The translations under genes and the position numbers were made by a program. 64,000 nucleotides of DNA from positions 8,178 to 72,177 of the forward strand of contig DAIMZL010000005.1 of the NCBI GenBank assembly GCA_036733965.1, written 5' to 3'. Under the pieces are notes generated by a model, which saw nothing but the letters and a program-made list of their open reading frames with translations, made no database searches and was not told where the DNA came from. Source of the stretch: JAEXOD01 sp937930275 (GTDB taxonomy: Bacteria > Bacteroidota > Ignavibacteria > Ignavibacteriales > Melioribacteraceae). Shown here piece by piece: positions 9,041 to 18,428 of the stretch (position 1 is the first letter of the stretch; every line of letters begins with the position of its first letter).

Positions 9041-10372
9041 ATGACAAACAAAGTATATATAGAAACATACGGCTGCCAAATGAATGTAGCCGATAGCGAA
9101 CTGGTAATGGGGATTTTGAAAGATAAAGGGTACGGTTTAACGGACAAAGCAGAAGACGCTAACGTTATATTATTAAATACATGCAGCGTGCGCGATAACG
9201 CCGAACAACGAATTTATGGCAGACTGGGGAATCTTAAAACTTATAGAAATACTCAACCCAACTTAGTTATTGGTATTTTAGGCTGTATGGCTGAAAGATT
9301 GCGTAAAGATTTGATTGAAGAAACTAAAGTTGTTGATTTGGTTGTAGGTCCGGATGAGTACAGAAAATTGCCTCAGTTTATTGATCAAGCTTTAATTGGT
9401 GAAAAAGGAATAGGTGTACGTCTTTCCAGAACTGAAACATACGATGATATTATTCCTTACCGCGAAGAAGGTTTATCCGCATGGATTTCGGTTATGCGCG
9501 GTTGCGATAAATTTTGCTCGTATTGTGTAGTTCCTTTTACACGAGGAAGAGAAAGAAGCCGTTCGTTTAGTTCCATAATAAACGAAATTAAAAATCTATC
9601 GGATAGAAATTTTAAAGAAATTACTTTATTAGGTCAAAACGTAAATTCATACTACGATAACGGTAAAGATTTTGCCGATTTACTTGAAGCTTGCTCGGAA
9701 GTAGATAGATCTATTCGTATTCGATTTACAACATCCCACCCTCAAGATCTATCAGATAAATTAATAGACGTAATTGCAAACAATAATAATATTTGTAACT
9801 ATATCCATTTACCCGTCCAAAGCGGTTCCGATAGGATATTGGAATTAATGAATCGTTCTTATACAATTTCGCACTATCTAAATATAATTGATAAGGCTAA
9901 AAAGACAATAAAAGATGTCAGCTTTTCAACTGATATTATTTCCGGTTTTCCGACCGAAACAGAAGATGACCACAAAGCCACTTTGGAAGTGCTTAAAAAA
10001 GTTAGATATGACGGTGCTTACATGTTTAATTACTCTCCTCGAGAAGGCACTAAAGCATTTAAAATGGAAGATGACGTACCTTCGGAAGTTAAATCGAAAC
10101 GGTTGAGTGAAATAATTGATTTACAGCAAAAAATTTCGGCTGAAATTAATGCAGAAATGACAGGTAGAGAAGAAGTTGTGCTTGTTGAAGGTTTTAGCAA
10201 AAAATCTGACCAATTTTGGGCAGGAAGAACAGACGGAAACAAAGTGACAATTTTTCCTATTGGCAACAATGTTAAAATTGGCGATTATGTTAAAGTTAAA
10301 ATTACTCGTTCTACAAGCGGTACTTTATTCGGAGAATTTTTAAATATCGAATTACCTTACGAAAAAAAATAA
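9041..10372 (+). CDS. miaB: tRNA-2-methylthio-N6-dimethylallyladenosine synthase
   Basis: The 443-residue radical-SAM methylthiotransferase makes ms2i6A37 in tRNA. All hallmarks are present: the N-terminal MTTase domain with its three auxiliary-cluster cysteines (TYGCQMNVADSE, LLNTCSVRDNAEQ, GILGCMAER), the radical-SAM triad RGCDKFCSYCVVPFTRGRER, and a C-terminal TRAM domain (about 375-440). The NTCSVR form and total length fit MiaB rather than MtaB or RimO; MtaB is encoded separately at 23793. It is followed 16 bp later by the SPOR protein gene. Confidence 0.96.
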   Translation: MTNKVYIETYGCQMNVADSELVMGILKDKGYGLTDKAEDANVILLNTCSVRDNAEQRIYGRLGNLKTYRNTQPNLVIGILGCMAERLRKDLIEETKVVDLVVGPDEYRKLPQFIDQALIGEKGIGVRLSRTETYDDIIPYREEGLSAWISVMRGCDKFCSYCVVPFTRGRERSRSFSSIINEIKNLSDRNFKEITLLGQNVNSYYDNGKDFADLLEACSEVDRSIRIRFTTSHPQDLSDKLIDVIANNNNICNYIHLPVQSGSDRILELMNRSYTISHYLNIIDKAKKTIKDVSFSTDIISGFPTETEDDHKATLEVLKKVRYDGAYMFNYSPREGTKAFKMEDDVPSEVKSKRLSEIIDLQQKISAEINAEMTGREEVVLVEGFSKKSDQFWAGRTDGNKVTIFPIGNNVKIGDYVKVKITRSTSGTLFGEFLNIELPYEKK

Positions 10373-10388
10373 TTTACGGTTTATAAAT

Positions 10389-11087
10389 ATGTTTAAGAAA
10401 GGGTTATTATTAGTTTTTGTTTTATTTTTATCGAGTTATGTTTTTGCTCAAGAAATTGATATTTCGGAACAATTAAAACAAATTAAAAACGGTGAAATTG
10501 AAAAAGCGGAAAAAACCCTAAAAGATTTCAAAGCTAAAGATGCAGATAATCCTTCCGTAATATTTTTAGATGCATTATTAACCAAAGACGGCAATTTGGC
10601 ATTATCAAGATATAACACAATTATTAATAAATACCCAAACTCGACATATGCCGATGCTTCGGTATATTGTGTTTTTTCGTACAATTATGCAGTCGGTAAC
10701 TACAAAAAAGCCGAAGATTATTTAAACAAATTAAAAACCGAGTATCCCAACTCAAAATATATTCAAAACGCTGATAGAAACTTAAACATCAAGCCTGATA
10801 CAGATAAAGAAATTATTAAAACAGTTGAACCTGTTAACGATCAAGTTAAAGCCGCTTTTACTATTCAAACGGGTGCTTTTATTAATTTAGACAAAGCAAA
10901 AGAGCTTGAAACAAAACTCTTTAAACAAGGCTATAAAACTAAAATTAAAGAAAAGAATGTCGGCGGCACAATATTTAACCTTGTTATTGTCGGCGAATAC
11001 AAATCTAAAGAAGACGCACTATCGGATGTTGAAAAAATAAACAAACTGTTTTCACTTAGCAGCAGAGTTGTAGAACTTAACAACTAA
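10389..11087 (+). CDS. Secreted TPR-like protein with C-terminal SPOR domain
   Basis: The 232-residue protein has a signal peptide ending at VFAQ (about 20). A helical tetratricopeptide-like region follows (about 30-135, with YPNSTYADAS and YPNSKYIQNA repeats), then a SPOR domain (about 154-230, FTIQTGAFINLDKAKELETKL). SPOR domains bind denuded glycan strands of septal peptidoglycan, so a periplasmic role in division or wall remodelling is likely. It lies between miaB and an MBL-fold hydrolase, 4 bp before the latter, suggesting co-transcription. Confidence 0.85.
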   Translation: MFKKGLLLVFVLFLSSYVFAQEIDISEQLKQIKNGEIEKAEKTLKDFKAKDADNPSVIFLDALLTKDGNLALSRYNTIINKYPNSTYADASVYCVFSYNYAVGNYKKAEDYLNKLKTEYPNSKYIQNADRNLNIKPDTDKEIIKTVEPVNDQVKAAFTIQTGAFINLDKAKELETKLFKQGYKTKIKEKNVGGTIFNLVIVGEYKSKEDALSDVEKINKLFSLSSRVVELNN

Positions 11088-11091
11088 TGTT

Positions 11092-11865
11092 ATGAAAATA
11101 ACCTTTTTAGGTACAAGCAGCGGTTTAACCGAATCGACCAGATTCTACTCCAATTTATTAATTAAAGAAAACAATTATCAATTATTAATTGATTGTGGTG
11201 ACGGTATAAGCAAACATCTGCTTAATAATAATTATTCGTTTAAGGATGATTTTGACTCAATAATTATTACTCACTTTCATGCAGATCATATCGGAGGACT
11301 TCCGACATTACTAACCCAAATGAAATTATATAAGCGCACAAAATCTTTAAAAATATACGTGCATCATACAATTATTAGCGAATTTATTAATTTATTAAAC
11401 ACATTTTTATTATTTCCCGAAAAATTCCCTTTTCCGCTGCAAATATTTCCTATTTTTGAAGAAGCAGACATATTCTTAAACGAAAGTTTATTTTTTAATG
11501 CAAAAATTAACTCGCATATAACACTAAAAGACTATAAAACATATTATAATAAACATATTAATCCCGTATCCTTAAGCTTAAAAATAACATCTAATAAACA
11601 CTCAATTATTTATACAAGCGATTTAGGCAAGGCAGAAGACTTAAAATTGTTTAAAGTACAAGACGAAAAATATTTTATAACCGAATGTTCACATATAGAT
11701 ATAAGTGAAATTTTAAAATTGACGGATAATAATAATATTAAGATAGTTTTGTGCCATTACGAATTAAACAAATTGAACAGTTTACTCGATAATTATAAGA
11801 TTACAAAAAATATTAAAGAAAATAAACTAATAATAGCCGAAGATAACTTAACTATAATAGATTAG
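11092..11865 (+). CDS. RNase Z-like MBL-fold metallo-hydrolase
   Basis: The 257-residue protein starts with FLGTSSGLTESTRFYSNLLI and has the metal-binding motif THFHADHIGGLP. It also has a downstream metal-ligand Asp in YTSDLGKAEDL and a late His in LCHYELNK. This is the beta-CASP-free RNase Z/ElaC-like class of the metallo-beta-lactamase superfamily. It is shorter than classical RNase Z (about 300) and no flexible exosite arm is obvious. tRNA 3' processing is therefore only one option; cyclic nucleotide phosphodiesterase is another. Confidence 0.8.
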   Translation: MKITFLGTSSGLTESTRFYSNLLIKENNYQLLIDCGDGISKHLLNNNYSFKDDFDSIIITHFHADHIGGLPTLLTQMKLYKRTKSLKIYVHHTIISEFINLLNTFLLFPEKFPFPLQIFPIFEEADIFLNESLFFNAKINSHITLKDYKTYYNKHINPVSLSLKITSNKHSIIYTSDLGKAEDLKLFKVQDEKYFITECSHIDISEILKLTDNNNIKIVLCHYELNKLNSLLDNYKITKNIKENKLIIAEDNLTIID

Positions 11866-11913
11866 TTTTTAGAGAAAAAATAAAGTACATTTAAAGTTTA
11901 AATTTAAATTAAT

Positions 11914-13023
11914 ATGATGACCAGGGACGAAGTAAAAAACAAATTAGGAATAATCGGTAAGTCAAAAGAAATAAACGACTTAGTGGATATTGTACTTCAA
12001 ATTGCCCAGTCAGATATATCCGTACTTATTCAGGGAGAAAGCGGAGTAGGTAAAGAAGTATTTGCAAAAGCTATTCACTACACGGGAAGAAGAGCAGATA
12101 AAAAACTTGTAAACGTAAATTGCGGAGCAATACCCGAAAGTTTACTTGAAAGCGAATTATTTGGGCATAAAAAGGGTTCGTTTACCGGTGCAATAGATGA
12201 TAGGAAAGGTTACTTTGAAATTGCTGACGGCGGAACTCTTTTTTTAGATGAAATTGCCGAAATGCCTTTAACAACACAAGTAAAACTTTTACGCGTTTTA
12301 GAAACCAAAGAATTTATGCGTATTGGAAGCGAATCGGTTACTAAAGTTGACGTTCGTATTGTTGCGGCTGCAAATAAGGACTTACAAAAAGAAGTTGAAG
12401 CCAAAAGGTTTAGGAATGACTTATACTTTAGGTTAAAAGCCGTTACTTTATTTATTCCTTCACTAAGGCAAAGAAAAGAAGATATCCCTTTATTGGCAAA
12501 GTATTTTTTAAAAAATTTTGCAAAAAACAACGGAATTGAAGAACCGGTTTTAACCATTGAAGCTATTTCATTATTGATGAATTACCCATGGCCCGGAAAT
12601 ATACGTGAATTAAAAAACGTAATTGAAACGGCTTGCGCATTAAATAACGGAAACACTTTAGACGAAATAGCGTTTGCCAATATATTAACTCCTATAAAAG
12701 TAGAAGAAGAATCTAAAAATTTACCTGTATATATCAATAAACCTTCCGAAAATATTGATAGAGAAATAATTTATAGAGCATTAATTGAAATAAAAAAAGA
12801 TTTGCTTGAATTAAAACAAATTGCATATAACAATAACGGTAGGCACGAACCGGATTTATCGCCCTTAAGAATAAACGAGATAATTCCGATTAGCGAACTT
12901 GAAAAAGATGCAATTATTAAAGCATTAAATTTTACAAACGGAAATAAGCGTAAAGCTGCTCAGTTATTAAAGTTAAGCGAGCGAACGCTATATAGGAAAT
13001 TACGTGAATATGACTTACAATAA
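11914..13023 (+). CDS. Sigma-54-dependent transcriptional activator without a sensor domain
   Basis: The 369-residue protein consists almost only of the AAA+ module and a Fis-type HTH. Walker A is GESGVGKE (41-48). The sigma-54 contact loop reads GSFTGA (88-93) instead of the common GAFTGA. Walker B is LFLDEIA (109-115). The C-terminal recognition helix region ends GNKRKAAQLLKLSERTLYRKL. No receiver, PAS or GAF domain precedes the AAA+ module, so it may be controlled by a partner protein or by expression level. It overlaps the start of lptE, so the two are translationally linked. Confidence 0.93.
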   Translation: MMTRDEVKNKLGIIGKSKEINDLVDIVLQIAQSDISVLIQGESGVGKEVFAKAIHYTGRRADKKLVNVNCGAIPESLLESELFGHKKGSFTGAIDDRKGYFEIADGGTLFLDEIAEMPLTTQVKLLRVLETKEFMRIGSESVTKVDVRIVAAANKDLQKEVEAKRFRNDLYFRLKAVTLFIPSLRQRKEDIPLLAKYFLKNFAKNNGIEEPVLTIEAISLLMNYPWPGNIRELKNVIETACALNNGNTLDEIAFANILTPIKVEEESKNLPVYINKPSENIDREIIYRALIEIKKDLLELKQIAYNNNGRHEPDLSPLRINEIIPISELEKDAIIKALNFTNGNKRKAAQLLKLSERTLYRKLREYDLQ

Positions 13024-13531
13024 AGTAAAAAAAGTATTATATTTAAATCTTGTATTTTTTTTGATTTGTTCTTTTACAGCCTGTTCATACTCTTTTACGG
13101 GGGCTTCTATTCCGGAACATCTAAAAAGCATAGCAATACCGCTTTTTAAGGACAACACCGGAGGAGGAGAACCTGAATTAAGAGAGAAATTCACTAACGT
13201 ATTAACAAGAAAATTTGTAGAGGACAACCAATTACGAGTTGTACCTAAAGCCAACTGTGATGCATTGTTAGAGTGCACTATTGTAGCTTTAAGTGACGGT
13301 CCGGCGGTTGTTTCGGGAGGTGAACAAGTTACCTACAGACGTATAACATTAAATGTTAAAGTTTTGTACAGAGACCTTGTAAAAAAAGTGACAATAATTG
13401 ATAAAAACTTTTCGGATTATGCAAATTACAGCACCGAAGGTGATATAACGGTTACGCGTAAAAAAGCGATTGACGATACAATTGAAAAAATATCGGAAGA
13501 TATTTTAATTAACGTAGTTTCAAATTGGTAA
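13010..13531 (+). CDS. lptE: LPS-assembly lipoprotein LptE
   Basis: The product is a lipoprotein. A hydrophobic signal ends in a lipobox with Cys25 (SFTAC), followed by the short LptE fold (PLFKDNTGGGEPELREKFTNVL ... EQVTYRRITLNVKVLY ... VTRKKAIDDTIEKISEDIL). LptE plugs the LptD barrel that inserts lipopolysaccharide in the outer membrane. The start is uncertain: ATG at 13010, or GTG at 13004. Either way it overlaps the sigma-54 activator by 14-20 bases. Finding lptE right behind the activator suggests the activator could influence envelope genes, but no sigma-54 promoter was seen here. Confidence 0.85.
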   Translation: MTYNKVKKVLYLNLVFFLICSFTACSYSFTGASIPEHLKSIAIPLFKDNTGGGEPELREKFTNVLTRKFVEDNQLRVVPKANCDALLECTIVALSDGPAVVSGGEQVTYRRITLNVKVLYRDLVKKVTIIDKNFSDYANYSTEGDITVTRKKAIDDTIEKISEDILINVVSNW

Positions 13532-13554
13532 AATAATAACAGTAAGGTGTTAAA

Positions 13555-15030
13555 ATGGCTATTGACCAAATAGTATTAATAGTATATATAGTTACGTTAC
13601 TAATAATACTTGTTTTTGCAAGTCACGGTTTTATTATGATTTATTATCATAACAAATATTTAAAAAACGAACCTAAAGCCGGTGACAAAGTTGAAGAAGA
13701 TAAAATGATTACTATTCAACTTCCGTTATATAACGAGTTATACGTTGCAGATAGATTGATAAACGCAATATGCGAATTAGATTATCCTAAAGATAAGTTG
13801 GAAATTCAGGTTTTGGATGATTCTACCGACGAAACGGTACAAATTGTTGCCGAAACAGTTAGACAAAAACAAGCCGAAGGCTTTGATATTAAACATGTTA
13901 GACGCCCAAACCGTGAAGGATACAAAGCCGGAGCCTTAAAAGAAGGATTAAAAACTGCTAAAGGTGAGTTTGTGGCAATTTTTGATGCAGATTTTGTTCC
14001 CCATCCGGACTTTTTGCGCAAAACCATGAATTACTTTTCAAACGAACATATCGGATTGGTTCAAACACGTTGGGAACACATGAATGAAGATTATTCGATA
14101 ATTACCAAAATTCAAGCTTTGGCTCTTAACGGTCACTTTGTTATCGAACAAACAGTACGTAACAGAAGCGGCTTTTTTATTAACTTTAACGGTACCGGCG
14201 GAGTATGGCGCAAAGAGTGTATTTTTGATGCCGGAAATTGGCACAGCGATACATTAACAGAAGATTTGGATTTAAGCTACAGAGCACAATTAAAAGGTTG
14301 GAAATTTATTTATTTGCGTGATATTACTACTCCAAGCGAACTTCCTGCCGAAATGAATGCACTTAAAGCTCAGCAGTTTCGCTGGACAAAAGGCGCTATA
14401 GAAACCTGCAAAAAAATATTACCTTTAGTTTGGAAATCGGATATTCCTTTAAGAATTAAATTACAATCAACTTTCCATTTAACTAACAATTTTGCATTCC
14501 CGTTTATATTATTAGCCGGTATATTAAACGTACCTCTAATTTTTATCAAAAACTCCGGACCCTACGATCCGTTCTTTAATATGATGGCTGTGTTTGTTCT
14601 TGGGTTTATAAGTTCATTTATCTTTTATCTTTATGCTCAAAAAGATATTGACCAAGATTGGAGGAAAAAAATCGCCCTATTCCCGCTATTTATGGCAGGC
14701 AGCATGGGCTTGGCAGTTAACAACAGCCGCGCAGTATTTGAAGGATTGATGGATAGAAAAAGTGAATTTGTTCGTACTCCTAAAATGAAAGTTATGAACA
14801 AAGACGATAAATTTACAAAAAACAAATACGTTAAAGGAATGAAAATTGACTCATCTACCATTGTTGAATCTATTTTAGCGGTTTACTGCTTAATTGGTGT
14901 AGGAGCTTCTATTTACTTTATGGAAATTGCAGCTATTCCTTTCCAATTAATGTTCTTCTTTGGTTTTGCTTCTATTGCCGGACTTTCGATTAAACATAAT
15001 TTGGCAGCCCGAAAACGAGCAAATAATTAA
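13555..15030 (+). CDS. Processive GT2 glycosyltransferase (cellulose/mannan synthase-like), membrane bound
   Basis: The 491-residue protein has one N-terminal helix (about 5-28) and several C-terminal helices (about 308-330, 340-360, 375-392, 435-480) around a GT2 catalytic domain. The conserved residues are visible: LDDST, FDADFVP (DxD), TEDLDLSYR (catalytic Asp) and the processive-synthase motif QQFRW. It resembles bacterial and plant CslA-like beta-mannan or glucan synthases. The sugar and the polymer are unknown. No PilZ domain is seen. It stands at the end of an apparent operon that closes with the terminator at 15068. Confidence 0.9.
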   Translation: MAIDQIVLIVYIVTLLIILVFASHGFIMIYYHNKYLKNEPKAGDKVEEDKMITIQLPLYNELYVADRLINAICELDYPKDKLEIQVLDDSTDETVQIVAETVRQKQAEGFDIKHVRRPNREGYKAGALKEGLKTAKGEFVAIFDADFVPHPDFLRKTMNYFSNEHIGLVQTRWEHMNEDYSIITKIQALALNGHFVIEQTVRNRSGFFINFNGTGGVWRKECIFDAGNWHSDTLTEDLDLSYRAQLKGWKFIYLRDITTPSELPAEMNALKAQQFRWTKGAIETCKKILPLVWKSDIPLRIKLQSTFHLTNNFAFPFILLAGILNVPLIFIKNSGPYDPFFNMMAVFVLGFISSFIFYLYAQKDIDQDWRKKIALFPLFMAGSMGLAVNNSRAVFEGLMDRKSEFVRTPKMKVMNKDDKFTKNKYVKGMKIDSSTIVESILAVYCLIGVGASIYFMEIAAIPFQLMFFFGFASIAGLSIKHNLAARKRANN

Positions 15031-15067
15031 TTTGTTTTTTGATTTTAATTAGATTTTATTTTATATT

Positions 15068-15100
15068 AAAGTCTGCCGATTTTTATGGCAGACTTTTTTT
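15068..15100 (+). terminator. Rho-independent terminator after the GT2 gene
   Basis: A perfect 10-bp stem AAAGTCTGCC / GGCAGACTTT with a 9-base loop is followed directly by a T tract. It lies 37 bp after the GT2 stop. Confidence 0.93.
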
Positions 15101-15121
15101 ATTTAATTAATATTTATTACT

Positions 15122-15808
15122 ATGACAAAAGAACTAATTGACAAAGTATTATTAATCTACGAGTTTGAACCGAATTCTCCTTTATTTGCTGCGGTTGCAA
15201 ACTACTATCTGGAACAAAAAGAAATTAAAAAAGCTTTGGAAATTTTAAAACAAGGGCTTGAACTTTACCCAGATTACCCTACCGGTCATATTGTTATGGG
15301 AAAAGTGCTTACGGTTAACGGCGATTATGAAAAAGCAAAAGAGCATTTTATTACAGCCGGAAAAATTCTTAATTCTTCCGAAATGTTAAAATATTATAAT
15401 ACAAAAATTGAAAATATCATTTCCAACAATCAAAAATTCTCGGAATCGATTAATAACAATTTTGAGGATGATGATTTATTTATCTCGGAAGATGAAATAG
15501 ACGAAAACACTGATTTATATACCGAAAAATCGGTTGATGATAATCTGGAACAGATTGCTTTGGAGCTTCAAACCGCTAAAATTCCTCCCGTTACTTCAAA
15601 CGATGAAGATGATTTTGAAGATATTAATATCAATTTTAACAATAAAGAGCTTATTAGCGAACCCCTTGCCTCAATTTATTTCGCTCAAGGTAATTTTAAT
15701 GAAGCTTTAGAGATGTACGGTAAGCTTATTACCGTAAACCCCGAAAAAGAAATTATCTATAGAGAGAAAATTACCGAAATTAAAAGTATTATGGCTAAAA
15801 ATAATTAG
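15122..15808 (+). CDS. Tetratricopeptide-repeat protein
   Basis: The 228-residue protein has TPR units at the N-terminus (about 5-100, ANYYLEQKEIKKALEILKQGLELYPDYPTGHIVMGKVL) and one at the C-terminus (about 180-215, ASIYFAQGNFNEALEMYGKLITVNPE). A poorly conserved acidic linker joins them (about 105-175, FEDDDLFISEDEIDENTD). There is no signal peptide or membrane helix, so it is cytoplasmic. It ends 7 bp before the DNA glycosylase gene. The partner protein is unknown. Confidence 0.8.
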   Translation: MTKELIDKVLLIYEFEPNSPLFAAVANYYLEQKEIKKALEILKQGLELYPDYPTGHIVMGKVLTVNGDYEKAKEHFITAGKILNSSEMLKYYNTKIENIISNNQKFSESINNNFEDDDLFISEDEIDENTDLYTEKSVDDNLEQIALELQTAKIPPVTSNDEDDFEDININFNNKELISEPLASIYFAQGNFNEALEMYGKLITVNPEKEIIYREKITEIKSIMAKNN

Positions 15809-15815
15809 TTTTGTA

Positions 15816-16427
15816 ATGCAAAGCGATTACAAATACTTACCGGTTCAATTTTTTGAAAGAGACGTTTTTACGGTTGCAAAGGAATTATTGGGTATGTTGT
15901 TTATTAAAATAGAAAACAATGAACAGTTAATAGGTAAAATTACCGAGTTAGAAGTTTATACATTTGATGACCCTGCAAGTCACTCGTTTGGAGGGAAAAA
16001 GAATAAAAATGCAGTGATGTTTAACGGAGGGGGAGTTTTATACGTTTATTTTACATACGGAATGTACTTTTGCTCAAACATTGTAACAGGAAAATTAAAT
16101 GAAGGGTCTGCAATACTTTTACGCAGTATGGAGCCGTTAAACGGAATAGAAACGTTTGCTTTAAGACGATTTAAAAAAAATGTAATTACAAATAACGAAA
16201 AACGTAATTTACTTAACGGACCCGGAAAAATTTCAATTGCTTTTAATTTAAATAAGCAATTTAACGGTCTAAATCTTCAAACAAATGATATAAAAATTGC
16301 CGAACCAATTGTTAAAACAAGTTTTGAGATTGGAGAATCACCCAGAATTGGGATAAGTAAAGCCGTTGAATTAAAACGAAGGTTCTATATCAAAAACAAT
16401 TTATATTTATCTCGAAATGAAAAATGA
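15816..16427 (+). CDS. 3-methyladenine DNA glycosylase, AAG/MPG family
   Basis: The 203-residue protein matches the alkyladenine glycosylase family, which removes alkylated or deaminated purines in base-excision repair. Visible signatures are AKELLGMLFIK, the catalytic stretch KITELEVYTFDDPASHSFGG (Glu of E-V-Y matches the human catalytic E-A-Y), NGGGVLYVYFTYGMYFCSN with the base-intercalating Tyr, and NGPGKISIAF. Its length is normal for the bacterial family. It overlaps the following GT9 gene by 11 bases. Confidence 0.95.
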   Translation: MQSDYKYLPVQFFERDVFTVAKELLGMLFIKIENNEQLIGKITELEVYTFDDPASHSFGGKKNKNAVMFNGGGVLYVYFTYGMYFCSNIVTGKLNEGSAILLRSMEPLNGIETFALRRFKKNVITNNEKRNLLNGPGKISIAFNLNKQFNGLNLQTNDIKIAEPIVKTSFEIGESPRIGISKAVELKRRFYIKNNLYLSRNEK

Positions 16428-17442
16428 AAAAATACTAATAATTAGAACCGACAGAATCGGAGACCTTACTTTAACGCTACCCTTAGCTGCGGAAATAAAA
16501 AAAAACAAGCCCAATTGCACTATTTGTTTTTTAGTTAATAACTACACAAAATCATTAGTTGAATTAAATAATTTTGTGGATAAAGTAATTGCCGCAGATA
16601 GTCTATCCTTTTTTCAAATATTAAAATTTTTATTAACAGAAAAATTCGACTCGGTTTTACACGTTTACCCAAGGGCAAAATTTGCTTGGGGTACGTTTTT
16701 AGCCGGTATAAAAAACAGGATAGGGACCGGATATAGATGGTATTCATTTTTATTTAATAAAAAAATATTTGAACACCGAAAAAGCGGTGACAAACACGAA
16801 CTTGAATATAATTTTAACTTGATTAGTATGTTAGGAATAAGTACACATCCGAATTATGATAGTGTAGATTTTAATATACACCCAAAGCAATCTGATTTAA
16901 CACTAATTGACGAGATATTTAATAAATATAGTCTAAATAACGGAAAACCGACCATTATTTTGCACCCGGGAAGCGGCGGAAGCGCTATTGACCTCCCTTT
17001 TAACAAGATTTTGGAGTTAATTACTATTTTGGCACAAAGTTTGCAATTTAATATTATACTTACGGGAAGCAAAGCCGAAAAAGAACTTTGCAACAAACTA
17101 ACGATAAGTAATAATGTTCTTAACTTTAGTGATAGATTTAATTTAAGCGAACTTGTTGCTTTAATAAGCAAAGCAGACGTGCTAATTGCAAATTCGACCG
17201 GACCAATTCACTTAGCTGCTGCACTTAATATATTTACAATCGGATTTTATCCCAAATTTAACGAGTGCAGTGCAAAAAGATGGGGTCCTTATAGTAACAA
17301 GAGGTTCATTTTTGAACCTGAAATTGATTGCAAGGAGTGTAACAGAAAACAATGCGAAAGCTTAAATTGCATGAATTCAATTGATGTTAAGAAAGTATTT
17401 AAAACAATTAATAAAATTTTTTATTCCGGAGAGGAATTATGA
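16417..17442 (+). CDS. Glycosyltransferase family 9 (heptosyltransferase-like)
   Basis: The 341-residue protein begins LIIRTDRIGDLTLTLPL, has the mid-protein LHPGSGGSAIDLPFNKI, and shows the nucleotide-sugar site ANSTGPIHLAAAL. All are typical of ADP-heptose:LPS heptosyltransferases (WaaC/WaaF-like). A small Cys cluster sits at the C-terminus (DCKECNRKQCESLNC). The likely role is adding a heptose or similar sugar to the LPS core on the cytoplasmic face; the acceptor is unknown. It starts inside the glycosylase gene and its stop overlaps the next start (ATGA). Confidence 0.9.
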   Translation: MKNEKILIIRTDRIGDLTLTLPLAAEIKKNKPNCTICFLVNNYTKSLVELNNFVDKVIAADSLSFFQILKFLLTEKFDSVLHVYPRAKFAWGTFLAGIKNRIGTGYRWYSFLFNKKIFEHRKSGDKHELEYNFNLISMLGISTHPNYDSVDFNIHPKQSDLTLIDEIFNKYSLNNGKPTIILHPGSGGSAIDLPFNKILELITILAQSLQFNIILTGSKAEKELCNKLTISNNVLNFSDRFNLSELVALISKADVLIANSTGPIHLAAALNIFTIGFYPKFNECSAKRWGPYSNKRFIFEPEIDCKECNRKQCESLNCMNSIDVKKVFKTINKIFYSGEEL

Positions 17443-18215
17443 AAAAGAGTATTACGATAATTGTATTTTTTGTAGCCTTGCTTAATTTATTTGCTCAGCA
17501 AACTACTTTTCGTAAAATCGAAAATAAAGCTTTTAAAGAAGGTGAGAAACTTACTTTTGATGTAAAATACGGATTTGTTACAGCCGGAGTAGCAGTAATG
17601 CAAATTCCCAAGATTAAAAAAATATCAGGGCGTGACGCTTTCCATGTTACATTTTCGGTTAATACAGTTCCTACCTTCGATTCATTTTATAAAGTACGTG
17701 ATAGATACGAAACTTATCTGGATGTAGAAGGACTTTTTCCTTGGAGATTTGAACAGCACATTAGAGAAGGAGGATATTCACGAGACTTTTCGGCTTTTTT
17801 TGACCACAGAAAGGGAAAAGCTAAAACGAGCGAAGGCGAGTATCAAATTCCTTTATATGTAAACGATATTGTTTCGGCATTTTATTTGGCTCGTACTTTC
17901 GATTATTCAAAATTAAAAAAAGGCGACAAATTCCATTTGGAAAATTTTTACAAAAATAAAGTATATCCTTTGGATGTAGTATATCACGGTAAAGAAAGAG
18001 TTAGCGTTACTGCCGGAACTTTTGATTGTGTAATTGTCGAACCTTTGGTTACGGAAGGCGGATTATTTAAAAGTGAAGGTACTATTCTTGTTTGGCTTAC
18101 GGATGATGACCTTAAAGTGCCCGTAAAAGTAAAAACAAAAATTATTATCGGATCAATTGATGCCGAATTAACGGCATTTGAAGGACTTGCCGGAAAGTTA
18201 AAAGCAAAAAAATAA
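17439..18215 (+). CDS. DUF3108 domain-containing periplasmic protein
   Basis: The 258-residue protein has a signal peptide (about 1-20, ending LFAQ). A DUF3108 beta-rich domain follows, with the typical opening KEGEKLTFDVKYGFVTAGVAVMQ. Later strands are HVTFSVNTVPTFDSFYKVRDRYETY, DIVSAFYLARTFDY and GTFDCVIVEPL...GTILVWLTDDD. The family has no proven function; structural similarity to envelope lipid-binding proteins has been proposed. It is coupled to the GT9 gene by a 4-base ATGA overlap, which hints at an envelope-related role. Confidence 0.88.
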   Translation: MKKSITIIVFFVALLNLFAQQTTFRKIENKAFKEGEKLTFDVKYGFVTAGVAVMQIPKIKKISGRDAFHVTFSVNTVPTFDSFYKVRDRYETYLDVEGLFPWRFEQHIREGGYSRDFSAFFDHRKGKAKTSEGEYQIPLYVNDIVSAFYLARTFDYSKLKKGDKFHLENFYKNKVYPLDVVYHGKERVSVTAGTFDCVIVEPLVTEGGLFKSEGTILVWLTDDDLKVPVKVKTKIIIGSIDAELTAFEGLAGKLKAKK

Positions 18216-18428
18216 TTTTGCAGTAAAATAATAAAAACTTATAAATTGTATTTTTGCATAGCACAAAAAGGTTTATTATATACCTGTACACTATTTTTGC
18301 AATGTTGAATCTTTTTTCATAAAAACAAACATTTAATTTTGATTATTTAAAAAAAATTAATAAATTCTAAATGTATTAATACTCAGGTTATATTTTTTAG
18401 AAATACTTAAACAAGTTATTTAAAACAT

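Noticed and set aside
18240..18428. TATTTTTG motifs as promoters for the TonB-dependent receptor
   Set aside because: Two copies match TAnnTTTG, but neither has a matching upstream box and the region is so AT-rich that chance matches are expected.
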